From Methanoplanus limicola DSM 2279 (GTDB taxonomy: Archaea > Halobacteriota > Methanomicrobia > Methanomicrobiales > Methanomicrobiaceae): DNA of 64,000 bases. The notes under the pieces were generated by a model, which ran no database searches, was not told where the DNA came from, and was given only the letters and a program-made list of their open reading frames with translations. Every line of letters begins with the position of its first letter. Position 1 is the first letter of the stretch. The translations under genes were made by a program, and so were the position numbers. Below are positions 55,665 to 64,000 of the stretch, piece after piece. The stretch spans positions 2,897,175-2,961,174 of the forward strand of contig NZ_CM001436.1 in the NCBI RefSeq assembly GCF_000243255.1. Direction: 5' to 3'.

Positions 55665-57467
55665 TCAATCCCTTTTCTGACTCATATAAAGTCTCTTGTA
55701 CTCCCCACCCAGCGCAATCAGTTCCTCGTGATTACCTTTCTCAACCAAAACTCCATTTTTCATCACAAAAATAACATCAGCATCATGAATTGTGGATAAA
55801 CGATGAGCAATAGTTATAACTGTCATATTCTCTGAAAGTTTGTTCACAGATTCCATTATCCTCTGCTCTGAAATATTATCCAATGAACTTGTAGCCTCGT
55901 CCAGAAGCAGAATTTCCGGATTCCTGAGAATAATCCTTGCAATTGCAACCCTCTGCCTTTGCCCGCCAGATAACTTTATCCCCTGATCACCAATTATTGT
56001 GTCATAACCATCCTTAGTAGCCATTATAAATTCATGAGCATCAGCAAGTTTTGCAGCCCGGATTACCTCTTCATTACTGCAATCAAGACCAAACCTGATA
56101 TTTTCCTTAATGGTATCATGATAAACAAATGTCTCCTGTCCAATATATCCAAGACTAATCAGATAACTTTTGGGATCAAATTCATTCAGATTAACACCAT
56201 CGATATAGATTCCACCGGATGTTGGACTATACAGAAGTGCCAGCAGATTTGCAGTTGTTGTCTTACCCGAACCGGAACTTCCAACGATTGCAACCTTCGT
56301 ATTCTTCTTCACCTCAAAAGAGAGAGCCTTAATAGTTTCCTCAGAACTATCACCATATCTAAACGAAACATTCCGGAATTCAATCCTGTCATTAAAACTG
56401 AATTCATTATTACCGGGGCGTTCTGAAACATTGGATTCCATAGGATCTTTAGATTCATGAGTTTCTAAAATATCCCGGATAAGTTCAAGTGCCGGAAGAT
56501 ACCTCACAATACCTGTCAGACTACTCTGCACCTGAGTAAGAGCAGGAACAAGTCTATAAAGTCCAAGCATAAAAGTTCCAAATATCCCAATATAAGCAAT
56601 AAAATCCCCCCCAGTAAAGACATACAGTAATATTGCACCAAGCGCAATGATTGCAAACATTATGAAATCATTTGAAATCATTGGAACCTTGCTCAAGGCA
56701 TTAACATTAAGATTGGCTTTAAAGAGTCTGCTTATAGCAGTTTCATATTTCTCCCGCCATGAACTAATAGAACCTGTAATAAAAATCGTCTTTATTCCGG
56801 AGATAAATTCCTGATAAACAACAGACTTCTGCATAGAAGCTATATTAACTTCACCGGAATTCCGGTAAACACGAGAAAACAGATGCTTCTTAATAACAAA
56901 AGCATACAACACACCAAGAATAATTACACCAACAGTGAGCCAGAAGGATAAGTAAAACAGAAATACCAGATACATTATGGAGAGCATTATACTTTTTATA
57001 AACTCCACAAACATATTGACAGCCTGACTCCCCTCATTAACCGCCCCCTGCCCGACATACAGAAGATCTCCCTGCTTCTTGCCGGCAAAATAACTATAAG
57101 GCCGGCTCTGAATTGTATAAAACACCCTTCTGTCTATAGAATCACGAACAGTTGAGAACAGATACGCGCCACCATATGCAGCAACTGCATACACGCCGGC
57201 AATCAGCACAGTAGTAATCAGCAACAGAAAAGCCGATGCAATAAACGGATTAACAGATTCCGGCAGTAAAAAATCATAAAATGCATCCAGAAGTTTTGGC
57301 TGGTTCTCAACCCCAAGACCATAATTAATTATCGGATATACAAGTGAGATACGGAAAACCTCAAGAGCACTCAGAATAAGAACCAAAATAAGATATATAA
57401 CAATCAGCTTTTTAAAGGGGCTGAATAAGTAACGCATTATCTTTATAGAATCACTGATTACAGACAT
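55665..57467 (-). CDS. ABC exporter, flippase type
   Basis: A 600-residue fused permease-ATPase half transporter, MsbA/PglK-like. Six membrane segments cover about residues 20-320. The ATPase has Walker A (GSSGSGKTTT), signature (LSGGQRQRVAIARI), Walker B (ILLLDEATSSLD) and H-loop (IAHRLSTIHDADV). It works as a homodimer, probably flipping a lipid-linked oligosaccharide across the membrane for S-layer or polysaccharide assembly. It is separated from the upstream acyltransferase by a divergent region of 251 bases. Confidence 0.9.
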   Translation of the reverse strand: MSVISDSIKIMRYLFSPFKKLIVIYLILVLILSALEVFRISLVYPIINYGLGVENQPKLLDAFYDFLLPESVNPFIASAFLLLITTVLIAGVYAVAAYGGAYLFSTVRDSIDRRVFYTIQSRPYSYFAGKKQGDLLYVGQGAVNEGSQAVNMFVEFIKSIMLSIMYLVFLFYLSFWLTVGVIILGVLYAFVIKKHLFSRVYRNSGEVNIASMQKSVVYQEFISGIKTIFITGSISSWREKYETAISRLFKANLNVNALSKVPMISNDFIMFAIIALGAILLYVFTGGDFIAYIGIFGTFMLGLYRLVPALTQVQSSLTGIVRYLPALELIRDILETHESKDPMESNVSERPGNNEFSFNDRIEFRNVSFRYGDSSEETIKALSFEVKKNTKVAIVGSSGSGKTTTANLLALLYSPTSGGIYIDGVNLNEFDPKSYLISLGYIGQETFVYHDTIKENIRFGLDCSNEEVIRAAKLADAHEFIMATKDGYDTIIGDQGIKLSGGQRQRVAIARIILRNPEILLLDEATSSLDNISEQRIMESVNKLSENMTVITIAHRLSTIHDADVIFVMKNGVLVEKGNHEELIALGGEYKRLYMSQKRD

Positions 57468-57581
57468 TAAAGGACAAACCTGTATTAAATATATGCAAAT
57501 AATGTTATTTTAATCAGATGCCGGATAAAGCATACCTGTTAAAAACACATAAACACCAAAACGAGCACACCAGACTCAACC

Positions 57582-57650
57582 CACCTAAAAACCCATAAAT
57601 TCCACAACCATATTTCCCTCCTAAAACAAACCAATTTAAAATGGAACAGA
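57582..57650 (+). repeat. Diverged copy of the nifH-like promoter and start
   Basis: This 69-base stretch aligns with 58370-58439, the region just before and at the start of the nifH-like gene. The core CAACCATATTTCCCT and AAAACAAACCA are identical, and the start-codon segment reads ATGGAACAGA here against ATGAAACAGA there. A truncated gene start therefore stands upstream of the acyltransferase gene, which looks inserted between the two copies. Confidence 0.6.
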
Positions 57651-57715
57651 CACACCAGAAAAAATTGAAATTTAAGCTGCTCAAAGAAGATATTAAGAAA
57701 ATTTCATGGAGATGA
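57641..57715 (+). other. Possible 24-codon leftover frame
   Basis: An open frame of 24 residues (MEQTHQKKLKFKLLKEDIKK and four more, then TGA) starts at the nifH-like remnant ATG and ends just before the acyltransferase start, overlapping its ribosome binding site. It may be a leader peptide or merely the remnant of a duplicated gene start fused to neighbouring sequence. Evidence for translation is weak. Confidence 0.25.
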
Positions 57716-57718
57716 TAA

Positions 57719-58234
57719 ATGATAACTGATTTTTTTTCAGAAGTACTAAGACACATTATTACTTTATCCCCAGATACCGAACTTTTTTCTGACATCAGAT
57801 GCGCATATTACAAAAAGAAACTCAAAAAATGTGGATTTTTCAGATCAGCACCACTATTAAAAATTTATTGCCCTAAACAAGTTTCTATTGGAAACAATTG
57901 CTCATTCAACTATAATGTTACCATAGATCCATGCCCCAATGGAAGTATAAGTATAGGTAACAATGTTTTAATTGGGCCTAATGTTGTTATCCGCGCTGCA
58001 GATCACAACCATGAAAATATTAATGTTAACATAAATGAACAAGGACACATATCAGGTAAGATAGAAATAAAAGATAATGTATGGATTTGTTCTAATGTAA
58101 CTATAACCAAAGATGTTACAATTGAAGAAGGAAGTATTGTTGCAGCAGGTGCAGTTGTTACAAAAAATGTACCTGCCTATTCTATTGTAGGAGGCATCCC
58201 CGCAAAAGTCATTAAAAATAGAAAAAAAGAATAA
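57719..58234 (+). CDS. Hexapeptide-repeat acyltransferase
   Basis: A 171-residue left-handed beta-helix protein: VSIGNNCSFNYNVTIDPCPNGSISIGNNVLIGPNVVIRAADHNHENIN, and the later VTITKDVTIEEGSIVAAGAVVTKNVPAYSIVGGIPAKVIKNR ending of sugar O-acetyltransferases. The histidine in AADHNHE is the likely catalytic base. GGAGATGA is a clear ribosome binding site six bases or fewer before the ATG. It probably acetylates a sugar of the surface glycan. It sits between two copies of the nifH-like upstream region. Confidence 0.88.
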   Translation: MITDFFSEVLRHIITLSPDTELFSDIRCAYYKKKLKKCGFFRSAPLLKIYCPKQVSIGNNCSFNYNVTIDPCPNGSISIGNNVLIGPNVVIRAADHNHENINVNINEQGHISGKIEIKDNVWICSNVTITKDVTIEEGSIVAAGAVVTKNVPAYSIVGGIPAKVIKNRKKE

Positions 58235-58429
58235 GTCTAATCGCAGGGAAACTACTCAGATGAACTCTCCCAAGAACTAACCATGTGAGTTGAAACACAG
58301 TACTTTCACAGATTCTGCCATCATCTATTATTGAACAACAAAATTGTGGAGAAATAAACCAACATTGACACACCCAAAAAAATATAATATCAACAACCAT
58401 ATTTCCCTTTCAAAACAAACCACTATACA
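58235..58429 (+). promoter_or_regulatory. Upstream region of the nitrogenase-like operon
   Basis: This 195-base intergenic stretch contains a TATA-like AAAAAATATAATATC (58375-58390) about 45 bases before the ATG of the nifH-like gene. The adjacent stretch 58370-58439 is repeated upstream at 57582-57650. No RNA gene or open frame is seen in the rest. Confidence 0.4.
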
Positions 58430-59254
58430 ATGAAACAGATCGCCCTGTACGGCAAAGGCGGAATAGGAAAATCAACAACCTCAGCAAACCTCTCCGCCGC
58501 TTTATCTGAAAAAAACCTCGACATCCTCCAGATAGGCTGCGACCCAAAACACGACAGCACCCGGATGCTCATGCGCGGGGAATGGATACCAACCGTTCTC
58601 GATCTCATCCGGGAAAACGGCGAAAATAACCTCACCACAGAAGAGATAGTCTACAAAGGCTACAACAACATCCGCTGCGTAGAAGCCGGCGGCCCTGAAC
58701 CCGGAATCGGCTGTGCCGGACGCGGCATCATAGCCACCTTCCAGCTCCTTGAAAAACTCGAAGCACTCTATGGCGACATAATCGTATATGACGTCTTAGG
58801 AGATGTCGTCTGTGGCGGCTTTGCAATGCCCATGCGTGAGGGTTACGCTCAGGAGGTATATCTTGTAACCTCCGGAGACTTCATGGCTCTCTACGCCGCC
58901 AACAACATCTGCAAGGCAATTGCAAGGCTCTCAAAGAGGTCAAAGAACCGGTGCAGACTCGCCGGGGTCATCTGCAACTCAGCCAACATAGAGGGCGAGA
59001 GAGAACTGGTGGAAGAATTTGCCAGAAGCATAAACTCCGAGATGATAGCCTTCATACCAAGAAGCAAAACCGTCAGAGTCTCCGAGGTAAACAAACGAAC
59101 AGTTCTTGAATATGCGCCGGAATCAGAACAGGCAGAAGTGTACAGAGAACTTGCAGATAAAATAATCAATAACAGACCTGCGGCAGACAAAACACCTACC
59201 CCCCTTGAGATGGATGAACTTGAAGCCCTCGCACTCAGATATATCAAGGCATGA
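58430..59254 (+). CDS. Nitrogenase iron protein-like ATPase (H component)
   Basis: A 274-residue NifH/BchL/CfbC-type reductase. The P-loop [14 protein letters not shown] is at residues 8-21; the Fe-S cysteines shared between two subunits are C95 ([10 protein letters not shown]) and C128 ([11 protein letters not shown]). Switch segments CDPKHDST and [10 protein letters not shown] are normal. It would deliver electrons with ATP to the D/K-like pair downstream. Unlike true NifH it pairs with unusual partners, so it is not assigned to nitrogen fixation or to the F430 enzyme CfbC. Its end overlaps the D-like gene by 41 bases. Confidence 0.88.
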   Translation: MKQIALYGKGGIGKSTTSANLSAALSEKNLDILQIGCDPKHDSTRMLMRGEWIPTVLDLIRENGENNLTTEEIVYKGYNNIRCVEAGGPEPGIGCAGRGIIATFQLLEKLEALYGDIIVYDVLGDVVCGGFAMPMREGYAQEVYLVTSGDFMALYAANNICKAIARLSKRSKNRCRLAGVICNSANIEGERELVEEFARSINSEMIAFIPRSKTVRVSEVNKRTVLEYAPESEQAEVYRELADKIINNRPAADKTPTPLEMDELEALALRYIKA

Positions 59255-60290
59255 AGGCTGCACAATACAGGGTGCACTCTCAATAACTGCATTTGTTGAT
59301 GACGCAATAACAATAATCCACGGCCCGGCGGGCTGCACCCACCAGTCATCAGCATTCTTCTACTCAGCCCTGATGTACAACGGATATTATGATGTTCCGT
59401 TCATGCTCTCAAGTGAACTGGGAGAGAACGATATAATATTCGGCGGTGAAAAAAAACTCTCTGACACCATAGAAAAAGCACTGGCATACAACCCAAAGGC
59501 AGTATTTGTCATCGGCACCTGCGTCTCAGCAACAATAGGCGACTCTATAGAAGATGTATGCCGGGAATTCACTACAGTCCCTGTAATTCCGGTGAATACA
59601 GCAGGATTCCTCGGCGGATCATTCACCAGCGGATTTGAAGAGGCACTTCTCGCAGTATCCGCCCTGATTGCCGAAGATGAAAGCGCCGTTCTCAAAAAAC
59701 AGAGCAAACCCAAAATTCCGTCTGTGAACATAATCGGAGAGAAAAACCTCGAATCTGACATAGACGAGAACTATGAAGAATTGAAAAGACTCTTAAAACT
59801 CCTGAGTGTCAGAATAAACATACGCCTTGCAAGGCACACAACAGTAGATGATATCCGGAATATGAAACGCGCAGACTTAAACATATTCCGAGAAAAATTT
59901 CCGGACAACATAACAGATCATTTCACCCAAAAGACCGGGCTAAAATATATAGAAGAATTCCCTGCCGGATTTAAAGGCACCATTGAGTTCATAAAAAAAA
60001 TAGCAGAACACCTGGAAATAGACCCCGAATATGCCCTGAGGGCAGAAGAAAAATACCAGCAGTCAATAACAGAAGAGTTCAGTGACATAAAGGGCAAAAC
60101 TATCAATTTTGATTCATTCGGCTTTCAGAATGCAGATTACGACATCCTAAGTGAGATGTCAGAATATTTCGGAATAAAAGTTGACGATGACGGCACTGAA
60201 ATCCCGATACCATTCTCAGCCCCGGTTGGGAGTACAGGAATTAAAAGAATGCTTCATCAGTGGAGGAGGTTTCTCAGGAATGCAGAATAA
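59214..60290 (+). CDS. Nitrogenase component-1-like subunit (D-like)
   Basis: A 358-residue protein of the nitrogenase component 1 superfamily, far shorter than NifD (about 480). Three cysteines match P-cluster-type ligands: C16 in HEGCTIQG, C41 in HGPAGCTHQ and C103 in [17 protein letters not shown]. CfbD, the F430 cyclase subunit, begins differently (it has HPRPSSIVAALY, not seen here). The ATG at 59214 is used; it overlaps the H gene by 41 bases (TTG 59205 is possible). It should form a complex with the K-like protein; the substrate is unknown. Confidence 0.8.
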   Translation: MNLKPSHSDISRHEGCTIQGALSITAFVDDAITIIHGPAGCTHQSSAFFYSALMYNGYYDVPFMLSSELGENDIIFGGEKKLSDTIEKALAYNPKAVFVIGTCVSATIGDSIEDVCREFTTVPVIPVNTAGFLGGSFTSGFEEALLAVSALIAEDESAVLKKQSKPKIPSVNIIGEKNLESDIDENYEELKRLLKLLSVRINIRLARHTTVDDIRNMKRADLNIFREKFPDNITDHFTQKTGLKYIEEFPAGFKGTIEFIKKIAEHLEIDPEYALRAEEKYQQSITEEFSDIKGKTINFDSFGFQNADYDILSEMSEYFGIKVDDDGTEIPIPFSAPVGSTGIKRMLHQWRRFLRNAE

Positions 60291-61470
60291 TAACAATGCC
60301 GGCCATAACGCATGTTTCAATCCCCTCTGGCCATGCGCCATGGTAGGTGCGGCATCCTTCCTTGCCGGAATCAAAGATTTGGGGGTAGTCATAAACGGTT
60401 CAAGCGGATGCTACTACTTTGCCGAACTCGCGATACCTGATCCCTTAAGCAGCACATTTCTGGTGCAGGATGAAATTATATTCGGCACAGAAGAGCGCAT
60501 AAAAGAGATAATAGATGGCCTCTCCGGCATATACGATAAATTCGCAGTCATCAACACGTGTGTACCGTCACTGACAGGAGATGACATAACCGGCTTTCTC
60601 AGCAACTATAACACCCTCTTCATTGACCTTCCGGGATACTGCGGCGATTTTGATTACGGGTATAAAAAATCGGCAGAATCCATAGGAATAACACCAGACA
60701 CCGGCAGAGAAGGTGTTAACATAGACGGCATATGTTCCATTGAGCCGTTTCATACCGGAAATTTAAACGAATGCAGAAGGCTACTCTCACTTGCAGAGGT
60801 CCCGGCTGCGGCTGTGCTCTCATCTGACATTTATGATTCAGTAAAAAATCCCTCTGAACTCAGCATTACAGCAAACCCGGATTATGCAGTATCAGGCGCC
60901 GGACACAATTTTTCAGTGCTTGGGATAAAGAATACCACCAGGGCTTTTGAAGCACTCGGAGAGCTGATACCGCAGAGTAATACAGATAAAGTACTGGAAG
61001 AAGCCGGGAGCGCAGAAGAGAATATCATCAAAGCCTGTGACCGCTTCTTAAGGAAAAACGATCCGCCCTCAACTGCAATATTTGCCACAGCAGCCTATGC
61101 AGAATATACAGAAGAAATACTTCAGGATTATCTGGACGCTGAGATCCTCTGCACCGGACACAGGAATATTCCGTCACCCGGAGAGCACAGACTGGATAAT
61201 ATCCTGGAATATGAAGATCAGGAGAGCAATAGATACAGAAAAGGTCATGTCAATGACCTTAAAGTCATCACAGAGATTCTTAATCACGAAAAACCTGATC
61301 TCATCATTGGATCATCATTTGAATCTGTAAAATACCCGGACGCCGGATTCTTCGGAATAACATTCCCTTCAAGGGAGAAGATATCACTCCACAACGCACC
61401 AATAACCGGAATTGAAGGAGAACTTTACTACATTGAAAATATCCTGAACATACTCAGCAGGAAAAGCTGA
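60280..61470 (+). CDS. Nitrogenase component-1-like subunit (K-like)
   Basis: A 396-residue partner of the D-like protein. Cysteines C12 and C19 (ACFNPLWPCAMVGA), C44 (GSSGCYYFAE) and C94 (VINTCVPSLTGDDI) lie at P-cluster-like positions, spaced as in NifK/NifE. The ATG at 60280 follows a strong ribosome binding site (GGAGGAGGT, 60262-60270) and overlaps the D gene by 11 bases, showing coupled translation. A cofactor-binding cysteine and histidine as in NifD cannot be assigned with confidence. Stop codons of this and the NifX-like gene face each other 14 bases apart. Confidence 0.8.
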   Translation: MQNNNNAGHNACFNPLWPCAMVGAASFLAGIKDLGVVINGSSGCYYFAELAIPDPLSSTFLVQDEIIFGTEERIKEIIDGLSGIYDKFAVINTCVPSLTGDDITGFLSNYNTLFIDLPGYCGDFDYGYKKSAESIGITPDTGREGVNIDGICSIEPFHTGNLNECRRLLSLAEVPAAAVLSSDIYDSVKNPSELSITANPDYAVSGAGHNFSVLGIKNTTRAFEALGELIPQSNTDKVLEEAGSAEENIIKACDRFLRKNDPPSTAIFATAAYAEYTEEILQDYLDAEILCTGHRNIPSPGEHRLDNILEYEDQESNRYRKGHVNDLKVITEILNHEKPDLIIGSSFESVKYPDAGFFGITFPSREKISLHNAPITGIEGELYYIENILNILSRKS

Positions 61471-61484
61471 AGATAAAGAACAGA

Positions 61485-62006
61485 TTAAAAAGACATAAAA
61501 CCACAGTTAGGACACTTATCCCCTCTTTCCATCCTTTCTCCGGCAATATAGCCGCATCTGCCACACACATGCGACCTTTGAGTAGGCTTCACGCCCCTGC
61601 GCCCAAAATAAAAGCCTGAAACATTATTTCTGCCGGACAAATCCCCTGCAACAGCTGAATAATCATATGACGGGAGATCACCGGCAAGGTATCTCTCAAG
61701 GGCCTCAGAAATCCTGCAGCCACTGGCAGCATATGGAACGACCCCGCACTCCCTGAAGACACCGCATGACTGGGGACCAAAACCTCCGGCAATCACACAG
61801 TCAACCCCAAGATCTGCCAGAACCTTCGCCGATACAGCACCTGCACTACAGGGAATATCACCGGCAGAATTTTTTACCGACTCAAAACTGACCAGATCTC
61901 CGGATAATACAGTAGCAAGACAGAAAACCGGTGACCTCCCGAATACGGGGGAGACTTCATCCTTAAATGTCCCTTCCCCAAGCGCAGCTATAGCTATTTT
62001 TTTCAT
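61485..62006 (-). CDS. NifX/NifB-like cofactor protein with zinc ribbon
   Basis: A 173-residue protein. Residues 1-115 follow the dinitrogenase iron-molybdenum cofactor domain: IAIAALGEGTFKDEVSPVFGRSPVFCLATVLSG, VKNSAGDIPCSAGAVSAKVLADLGVDCVIAGGFGPQ. A C-terminal rubredoxin-like zinc ribbon follows (CGRCGYIAGERMERGDKCPNCGF, two CxxC pairs). Such proteins carry Fe-S precursors of metal cofactors in nitrogenase systems, but the domain is also common in methanogens in other contexts. It is convergent with the K-like gene, suggesting a shared job. Confidence 0.8.
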   Translation of the reverse strand: MKKIAIAALGEGTFKDEVSPVFGRSPVFCLATVLSGDLVSFESVKNSAGDIPCSAGAVSAKVLADLGVDCVIAGGFGPQSCGVFRECGVVPYAASGCRISEALERYLAGDLPSYDYSAVAGDLSGRNNVSGFYFGRRGVKPTQRSHVCGRCGYIAGERMERGDKCPNCGFMSF

Positions 62007-62122
62007 TTAACAAAACCCCATCCGAAACACCTTTGCCTGATTTAAAGATCTATCCGGATCATATTAAAATTATGTTATATTTACAAAAAAGTAAATGAAG
62101 TAAAATTCACCTGAGGAATATA
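62007..62122 (-). promoter_or_regulatory. Upstream region of the NifX-like gene
   Basis: The 116-base gap is A/T-rich. A short dyad TTTAC/GTAAA with six bases between (62080-62095) lies before the NifX-like start and near the end of the CDP-alcohol transferase gene. It could be an operator or a weak terminator. Confidence 0.25.
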
Positions 62123-62716
62123 TCAGATATTATTCCAGACATGAACAAAACGCTGAATAGCTGTAAAATGCCCAAGCAGACCGAATATCACCATCAGCCA
62201 GCCAAAGGCATTCAGGCCGGCAATATAACCCGGAAATGCAATAAATATTATCCCGGCTGCTATTGTAAGAACCAGCCTGTCAGCCCGTCCTAAAATTCCA
62301 CCATAAAAACGGCCCGCACCAACAGCCTGTGCCTGAGTGCCCAGATATGATGACATAATTACGCCTGTAAGCGCAAAAACGCCCACCGTCCAGGGCGCAA
62401 GACTGCCTGCGAAGATTCCGCAGATCATCACAATATCAGCATACCTGTCAAGGACATGATCAAGGAAATCCCCTTTAAGGCTTGCAATATGCATCTCACG
62501 GGCAATAGCACCGTCAATCGCATCAAAAAAGGCATTCAGGAAGACAAATATCACACCCGCAAATACAGCCGAGAGATAAAAGGCATATCCGGCAACCACT
62601 GAAGCAATGAAAGCGATAACTGTGCACGTATCCGGCCTCAGGCCGATACGGACAGATACCCTCGCCACAGGTTCAATAATTCCCTTCACCTTTGGTCTGA
62701 AGCTGTCAAGTGTCAT
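62123..62716 (-). CDS. CDP-alcohol phosphatidyltransferase (archaetidyl-type)
   Basis: A 197-residue membrane enzyme with the family motif D-x2-DG-x2-AR-x8-G-x3-D-x3-D in FFDAIDGAIAREMHIASLKGDFLDHVLDRYAD. About five membrane helices surround it. It joins CDP-archaeol to a polar alcohol such as inositol-phosphate, in making archaeal polar lipids. The C-terminus overlaps the neighbouring kinase gene by 4 bases. Exact alcohol is inferred from the family. Confidence 0.85.
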   Translation of the reverse strand: MTLDSFRPKVKGIIEPVARVSVRIGLRPDTCTVIAFIASVVAGYAFYLSAVFAGVIFVFLNAFFDAIDGAIAREMHIASLKGDFLDHVLDRYADIVMICGIFAGSLAPWTVGVFALTGVIMSSYLGTQAQAVGAGRFYGGILGRADRLVLTIAAGIIFIAFPGYIAGLNAFGWLMVIFGLLGHFTAIQRFVHVWNNI

Positions 62717-63225
62717 AACAGTGTACCTATATAATCCGACCAGTCAGTATTCCCAAAGGAATAACCCCTTTTTCCGGCCAGAAACTCTTCAATAATATCC
62801 ACTGTCTCTTCAGGCGTCAGAAAAGTACAGTCAATCTCAAGAATATGTTCTTCCGGATGTATATCAAGTGTTTCGATTAATACTGTATCCAGGCATTCGG
62901 CTTCAAGGTTCTCACGAATCTTCTCATCCGGATACCCACGGGACTTCAGCCGTTCTGAAAGGATATCCGGCCTGAGCCTTAAAATAACAATACGGTCTGC
63001 ATCAAGAATATGTGTCAGATGCCCTTCAACGACCGCATCGGGTTTTCCAAACTCCTCATACCACTTATCCTCATCAATGACATCTGCATCCCTCTCAGAG
63101 TCTCTCTCAATGATATAGGGTTTAATGGTATCATTCTGCCGAATGACAGAATACCCGCGTTTCCTGAGAATATCTGCAACGGTTGACTTGCCCGTTCCCG
63201 GAGTCCCGGTAACAGCTGCCATCAT
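62713..63225 (-). CDS. AK6/Fap7-type adenylate kinase
   Basis: A 170-residue P-loop kinase: MMAAVTGTPGTGKSTVADILRKRGYSVI, the acceptor-binding VVEGHLTHILDADRIVILRLRP and a typical lid RGYPDEKIRENLEAECLD. It belongs to the AK6/Fap7 group, which phosphorylates AMP and in eukaryotes and archaea helps 18S/16S rRNA processing in small subunit maturation. It overlaps hisC by 4 bases and the CDP-alcohol gene by 4, so the three form a unit. Confidence 0.88.
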   Translation of the reverse strand: MMAAVTGTPGTGKSTVADILRKRGYSVIRQNDTIKPYIIERDSERDADVIDEDKWYEEFGKPDAVVEGHLTHILDADRIVILRLRPDILSERLKSRGYPDEKIRENLEAECLDTVLIETLDIHPEEHILEIDCTFLTPEETVDIIEEFLAGKRGYSFGNTDWSDYIGTLL

Positions 63226-64000
63226 AGCGAGTTAAACACCTCCAAAAACCTCTCACACTCCCAGTCTTTCCCTATACTGACACGAATGTAGTTATCACCC
63301 AGTCCCGGAAAACTGGTGCACGATCTGACAACAACTCCCTTCCCTGCAAGCATCTCAACCATCTCATCGCCTTTGTATGGAGAGACATCAAACATAACAA
63401 AGTTTGCACCGCCCGGCACTGAATTAAACTTAGATTCGGTCTCAAACCTCTTCTGCCACATCTTTACAGATGATACATAACCCTCAATATATGCTGGATC
63501 TTCAAGGGCACCGGTTGCCGCTGCCGCCGATACGGAGTTAATCACAAAAGGTGTCTGCGCCCTGTTATAGTACTCCTCAAACCATTCCGGGATGAAGGCA
63601 TAGCCGACCCGCATACCTGCAAGACCATATGCCTTTGACATCGTCATTCCGATTATGAGGTTGTCATATTTCTTCATCAGATAGCGGTAGTCAGTATCAC
63701 AGAAGTCCACATAGGCATTGTCTAAGAAGAGCAGTCCGTCAATACCCTCAAGGATCTCCTCAACTGTTTCAGGAGGTGTCACTGTTCCGGACGGGTTATT
63801 CGGAGTGCATAAAAATGAGACCTTGCAGCCCTCAGATTTCCGGATGAATAACCCAGGATCAACCGTAAAATCATCCTCTCTCCCGATACCGACAGACTCA
63901 CCGCCCTGCGCCTTCACTGCAAGACCATAAAAAGAGAATGTCGGAACTGAGACCGACACCCTGTCACCCGGATCTATGAGTGCCCTTAAAGTGGTCTCTA
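63222..64000 (-). CDS. hisC: Histidinol-phosphate aminotransferase (partial)
   Basis: The C-terminal part of HisC, a PLP enzyme of histidine synthesis. The frame is open to the right edge: 258 residues are visible here; the N-terminus is beyond the window. Visible features are CTPNNPSGTVTPPETVEEIL, LFLDNAYVDFCD (Asp for PLP) and MTMSKAYGLAGMRVGY with the Schiff-base lysine. The stop is at 63222. It is co-translated with the AK6-type gene. Confidence 0.9.
   Translation of the reverse strand, partial: ETTLRALIDPGDRVSVSVPTFSFYGLAVKAQGGESVGIGREDDFTVDPGLFIRKSEGCKVSFLCTPNNPSGTVTPPETVEEILEGIDGLLFLDNAYVDFCDTDYRYLMKKYDNLIIGMTMSKAYGLAGMRVGYAFIPEWFEEYYNRAQTPFVINSVSAAAATGALEDPAYIEGYVSSVKMWQKRFETESKFNSVPGGANFVMFDVSPYKGDEMVEMLAGKGVVVRSCTSFPGLGDNYIRVSIGKDWECERFLEVFNSL

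Noticed and set aside
24040-58234. CRISPR arrays or tRNA genes within the glycan island
   Set aside because: No regularly spaced repeats and no tRNA-like cloverleaf were seen in the intergenic regions.
60181-60279. Longer N-terminus for the K-like subunit
   Set aside because: It is within the D-like gene, and a strong ribosome binding site precedes the ATG at 60280.
58430-60290. CfbC-CfbD pair for coenzyme F430 synthesis
   Set aside because: CfbD is a single component-1 protein with a different N-terminus; here D-like and K-like subunits occur together. Not fully excluded without a tree.

Overview
The window is from a methanogenic archaeon, most likely of the order Methanomicrobiales. The sequence shows archaeal topoisomerase VI (both subunits), an archaeal-type NMN adenylyltransferase, archaeal NusA, a methanofuran-biosynthesis enzyme (MfnB), a nickel-pincer LarB and a nitrogenase-like reductase. 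Several genes use TATA-box promoters close to the start codon. A Methanoplanus-like genus is a guess from gene content and base composition and was not tested.

Layout. (1) 1-650 has no supported gene. (2) 653-23439 is ordinary chromosomal core: hisE/nusA-like; mfnB-guaB-arsR-like-hsp20-like; a hisA-like gene with tmk; a receiver-PAS protein; a tiny lysine-rich protein with a non-standard start; valS; DUF92 and other membrane proteins; ychF; larB-NMN adenylyltransferase; hisS-top6B-top6A. (3) 23509-24032 is a small hicBA cassette (hicA frameshifted) followed by a second, diverged copy of the last 18 codons of top6A. (4) 24040-58234 is a large surface-glycan island that looks richer in A+T. It holds a minus-strand block of 18 genes (24040-40219), a dTDP-sugar block (40323-42790), glycosyl- and aminotransferases, a second sugar-acid block (44813-49070), a complete IS4-type insertion sequence with a 10-bp target duplication (49190-50975), a B12-radical SAM protein, an ABC flippase-type exporter and an acyltransferase. 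(5) 58430-62006 encodes an uncharacterised nitrogenase-like reductase (H, D-like, K-like) facing a NifX-like protein with a zinc ribbon. (6) 62123-64000 returns to core genes (CDP-alcohol phosphatidyltransferase, AK6-type kinase, partial hisC).

How the genes work together. The glycan island appears to encode two separate routes to CMP-activated 3-deoxy-2-ulosonic acids. One has a PEP-dependent NeuB-family synthase without a SAF domain, a KdsC-type phosphatase and a CMP-transferase. It comes with its own sugar-phosphate supply (split transketolase, transaldolase, SIS isomerase). The other has no PEP synthase: a pyruvate-type HpcH/HpaI aldolase sits directly before kdsB, after a hydroxyacid dehydrogenase and an epimerase. 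dTDP-sugar enzymes, several glycosyltransferases, methyltransferases and an ABC exporter complete the set, as expected for a decorated S-layer glycan or surface polysaccharide.

The island edges carry scars: a duplicated top6A 3' end on the left, and a duplicated nifH-like promoter plus start codon region on the right. Both fit gene insertion with partial duplication of the neighbouring core gene. All functional statements rest on reading motifs and family resemblance; no database search was run.
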